DNA from: Hymenolepis diminuta
Lineage: Eukaryota > Platyhelminthes > Cestoda > Cyclophyllidea > Hymenolepididae
Direction of reading: 5' to 3'
NCBI GenBank assembly: GCA_900708905.1
Contig: CAADRB010000130.1
Location: 34,704-98,703, forward strand
Length of the DNA stretch: 64,000 nucleotides
In this document: piece after piece, positions 62,290 through 64,000 of the stretch
How the letters are laid out: each line of letters begins with the position of its first letter
How positions within the stretch are numbered: position 1 is the first letter of the stretch
Notes under the pieces: model-generated
Database searches by the model: none
The model's input: only the letters and a program-made list of their open reading frames with translations
What the model was told of the DNA's origin: nothing
Program-made: the position numbers and the translations under genes

Positions 62290-62905
62290 AACGTTTCTCT
62301 TTTTGTGTTAAGAAGTCAGGAAAGACTAGCAACATTTGGTCCTCCAGTAAATGCCACACAGGTGTGGATTCTCACTTCCGAATTTTCCCATTTGGAGATC
62401 GATTTCCAATTGCCTGATAGAGAGTGCACGGATGTTTTTACATTTCAAGGTGAGTTCCTCTCCTCCTTGCCTTCTATCAAATAAGAGTAATGATAAATAC
62501 TTTTCTCCTCCAATATTAGACTAACTGGTTTTTATCGGTGATTTGCTAAGTAAAAACAATCCCGGCTCAAAAGGAGTTGATCTGATGGATCTCCCGACTG
62601 GACAAGTGTCATCCCTTCCAGACATGATAAATGCCATGACTTAAAATTGGACTTTTCCGTTCGTTTTTTGAAAGAAGTTTACGAGACTGCATTGGGAAGG
62701 CGAGTTATATCTTAATTTTTATTTTCTGTTGGTGTTAAAAGAGTGAAAGAGTTGTTATCTCCTTCTAGATGGTCGCTTCTGCCACCCATGATTGTAGAAA
62801 GGTTTGGGTGTGCTGCCGTCAACATTCCACATTCTGGCGCCTTGTTCATCGCTGGAATTGGAGGGAATAAATTACCTCTCTGCTCCACAGAGTTGAAAAT
62901 TGATC
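62290..62905 (+). pseudogene. kelch-like (family A) exons G, H, I
   Basis: Exon G (about 62305-62455: 'SQERLATFGPPVNATQVWIL', 'ECTDVFTFQ' then gtgagt) is fully open with intact donor. Exon H (about 62520-62640: 'LMDLPTGQVSSLPDMINA') is truncated by a deletion. Exon I (about 62743-62898: 'PPMIVERFGCAAVNIPHSGA', 'NKLPLCSTEL') stops where foreign sequence begins at 62900. Confidence 0.7.
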
Positions 62906-63060
62906 AGCACACTGCAACAATAAATCAGTATTTCAAGGTCATCAACCGTAATAAGTAATTACGGAAGATAAGAAATAGTTGTGGTAAGAACGTGTGAGGG
63001 GAAACAAAACTTTTCCTTATCATTAACCCAGCTCCGAGTGTCCTGATAACTTAGCTCTCT
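62905..63060. other. unassigned stretch
   Basis: No partner seen. Confidence 0.3.
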
Positions 63061-63064
63061 CCCC

Positions 63065-63240
63065 TTCCAGTGATGACCAAGACATCAGTGTTTGTGATGT
63101 TGTCGGCAGCGCGCAAATTCCTTTCCGTTGTTATGAGTGGGAGAGGCGACCACCTGAAAGGAAATAACAGGCATCTTCATTTTTCACTCTAAAAGACCTC
63201 CCAGTATCATGATGGCCGACGGAAACAAAATTTAACCATA
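63065..63240 (-). pseudogene. kelch-like (family A) exon I start
   Basis: Minus strand 'RWSPLPLITTERNLRAADN' and 'NTDVLVITGRG' correspond to 'RWSLLPPMIEERSL' and 'SGVLVIGGIGRN'. The second glycine position is altered. Only this strand of the propeller remains. Confidence 0.6.
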
Positions 63241-63289
63241 AACTTGTCTTCCTCAAGCACCCTTGTTAACCACTAGCGAAAATATTCTT

Positions 63290-63440
63290 ATGAAAAAGGA
63301 CAAATTATGTTCGTAGATTCCACGATTATCCTCACCTCGATAAATTCATTCAAAAAATCAACTTTGTTTCACATTGATAAGCAAGACTTTCAAATTGTCT
63401 ATTTGAAGTGTTTCCAGGAATCCCGCCTTATGTCCTTACG
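63290..63440 (+). pseudogene. family J fragment, plus strand
   Basis: 'VDSTIILTSINSFKKSTLFH' and 'YLKCFQES' align with 'VDSTTVLTSINSFKNPLFS' and 'CLKCFQEF' on the minus strand at 5.9 kb. Frame maintained; open here. Confidence 0.5.
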
Positions 63441-64000
63441 AAGTGCGGTCGTGTTACTAATGTTTAGAGAACGGGCGATATTTAGAGGTGCGAAAACTGA
63501 CACAAAATCGGTATGTTGGTTTATAATTGAGTTTATTAGGATATGCGTACTTGGTCTGAGGCTGCAGGATCGGCTTATTTTCATTCAGTCGGTCGATTTG
63601 GGTTTCTTGATTAGGCCTCCCCGAATTATATTACTTTCCACCCTGTTCTAGTCAGCGATGTGGCTCCGAAATTTGTTGTATTCATCCACCAGATTGCATA
63701 ACGTAACACCTCGTTTCTTATACTCAGCACACAACGGAAAGGAATATTTCCACATAATATGCGGAATGAAGACCCTGAATGAATACAAGGCACCTGAATG
63801 GATCATCTTTCTGCGATCCAAATGAAAATGCATTGCAAATCCGATCTACAACGGGTGTTTGCTTCTGAATATTTTCACCTTCGCGTGTGGCCAAATGTAA
63901 GCACTTAAAACGACTATTGAAAAGCGAGGTGTAGTGGATATTTCTATCGTCTCTCAAAGCACCAATTCCTTTGGCAAAGTGGTAGGAGATAGGCCAGGTA
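63440..64000. other. unassigned end of window with open minus-strand frames
   Basis: Single-copy DNA. Several frames on both strands are open, notably minus 63833-63648 ('PHIMWKYSFPLCAEYKKRG', 'LCNLVDEYNKF') and minus 63957-63724. Neither gives a recognisable domain. Could be an exon or decayed element continuing beyond the window. Confidence 0.25.

Noticed and set aside
1..64000. Reverse transcriptase, integrase or transposase genes
   Set aside because: No frame shows recognisable catalytic motifs; the elements seen are LTR-like only.
1..64000. CRISPR arrays, bacterial operons, phage genes, rRNA
   Set aside because: No regularly spaced repeats, no ribosome-binding-site-led gene series and no rRNA-like sequence; the genome is eukaryotic.

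Overview
This window reads as nuclear DNA of an animal, most plausibly a parasitic flatworm and probably a tapeworm. The evidence is very short introns (about 40-85 bp) with canonical GT/AG ends, AATAAA-type polyadenylation signals, AT-rich spacers, and many degenerate copies of a BTB-BACK-kelch (kelch-like) gene. The species call is inference. There is no bacterial organisation: no operons, tRNA, rRNA or CRISPR. Three ambiguous bases (41979, 42021, 55204) point to a draft assembly.

Most of the 64 kb is a mosaic of overlapping, inverted and truncated segmental duplications. The dominant component (family A) is a multi-exon kelch-like gene whose modules I aligned by eye: promoter with TATAAATA; exon A (start Met and first BTB strand); exon B (BTB core); exon C (BTB C-terminus); exon D (BACK domain); exons E-F (linker); exons G-H (first kelch blades); exon I (two or three blades); exons J-K (last blade and C-terminus). 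About twenty blocks of these modules lie on both strands. Nearly all carry frameshifts, lost exons, mutated splice sites or inversion junctions, so I call them pseudogenes. The best preserved are 3770-5760 (BTB-BACK half), 26680-28470 (kelch half), 21363-23770 (almost full length, degenerate) and 33785-35560.

Interleaved with family A are several other low-copy families that I cannot name. Some keep one reading frame across diverged copies, often with conservative substitutions, so they derive from real protein-coding genes: B (about 14.0, 19.7-20.8, 31.4, 32.8, 48.9, 55.0, 56.0 and 57.4 kb), C (30.5, 40.2, 48.1 kb), D (12.3, 31.9, 36.4 kb), E (11.95, 25.0 kb), H (53.1, 58.3 kb), I (6.3, 17.5, 29.1, 59.2 kb), J (5.8, 13.3, 24.1, 38.8, 63.3 kb), K (21.2, 46.5 kb), M, N and O. 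A recurring block is A(+) followed by J(-) and then I(-), so these genes were duplicated together.

Mobile DNA is limited to LTR-like or solo-LTR-like elements. L1 has four copies, one with a TATA box and a TGGTGACCC primer-binding-like site. L2 has four copies with the same PBS-like site. L3 is a single ~400 bp solo-LTR-like insert and L4 a ~360 bp insert flanked by a short direct repeat. No reverse transcriptase, integrase or transposase domain was recognised.

Unrepeated islands may hold genuine exons: a TATA-driven first exon at 14.50-14.72 kb, an exon at 10.24-10.43 kb, a minus-strand pair at 41.79-42.13 kb with flanking open frames up to 43.5 kb, and frames near 45.2, 46.0, 55.6 and 56.1-56.7 kb. 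None could be assigned a function.
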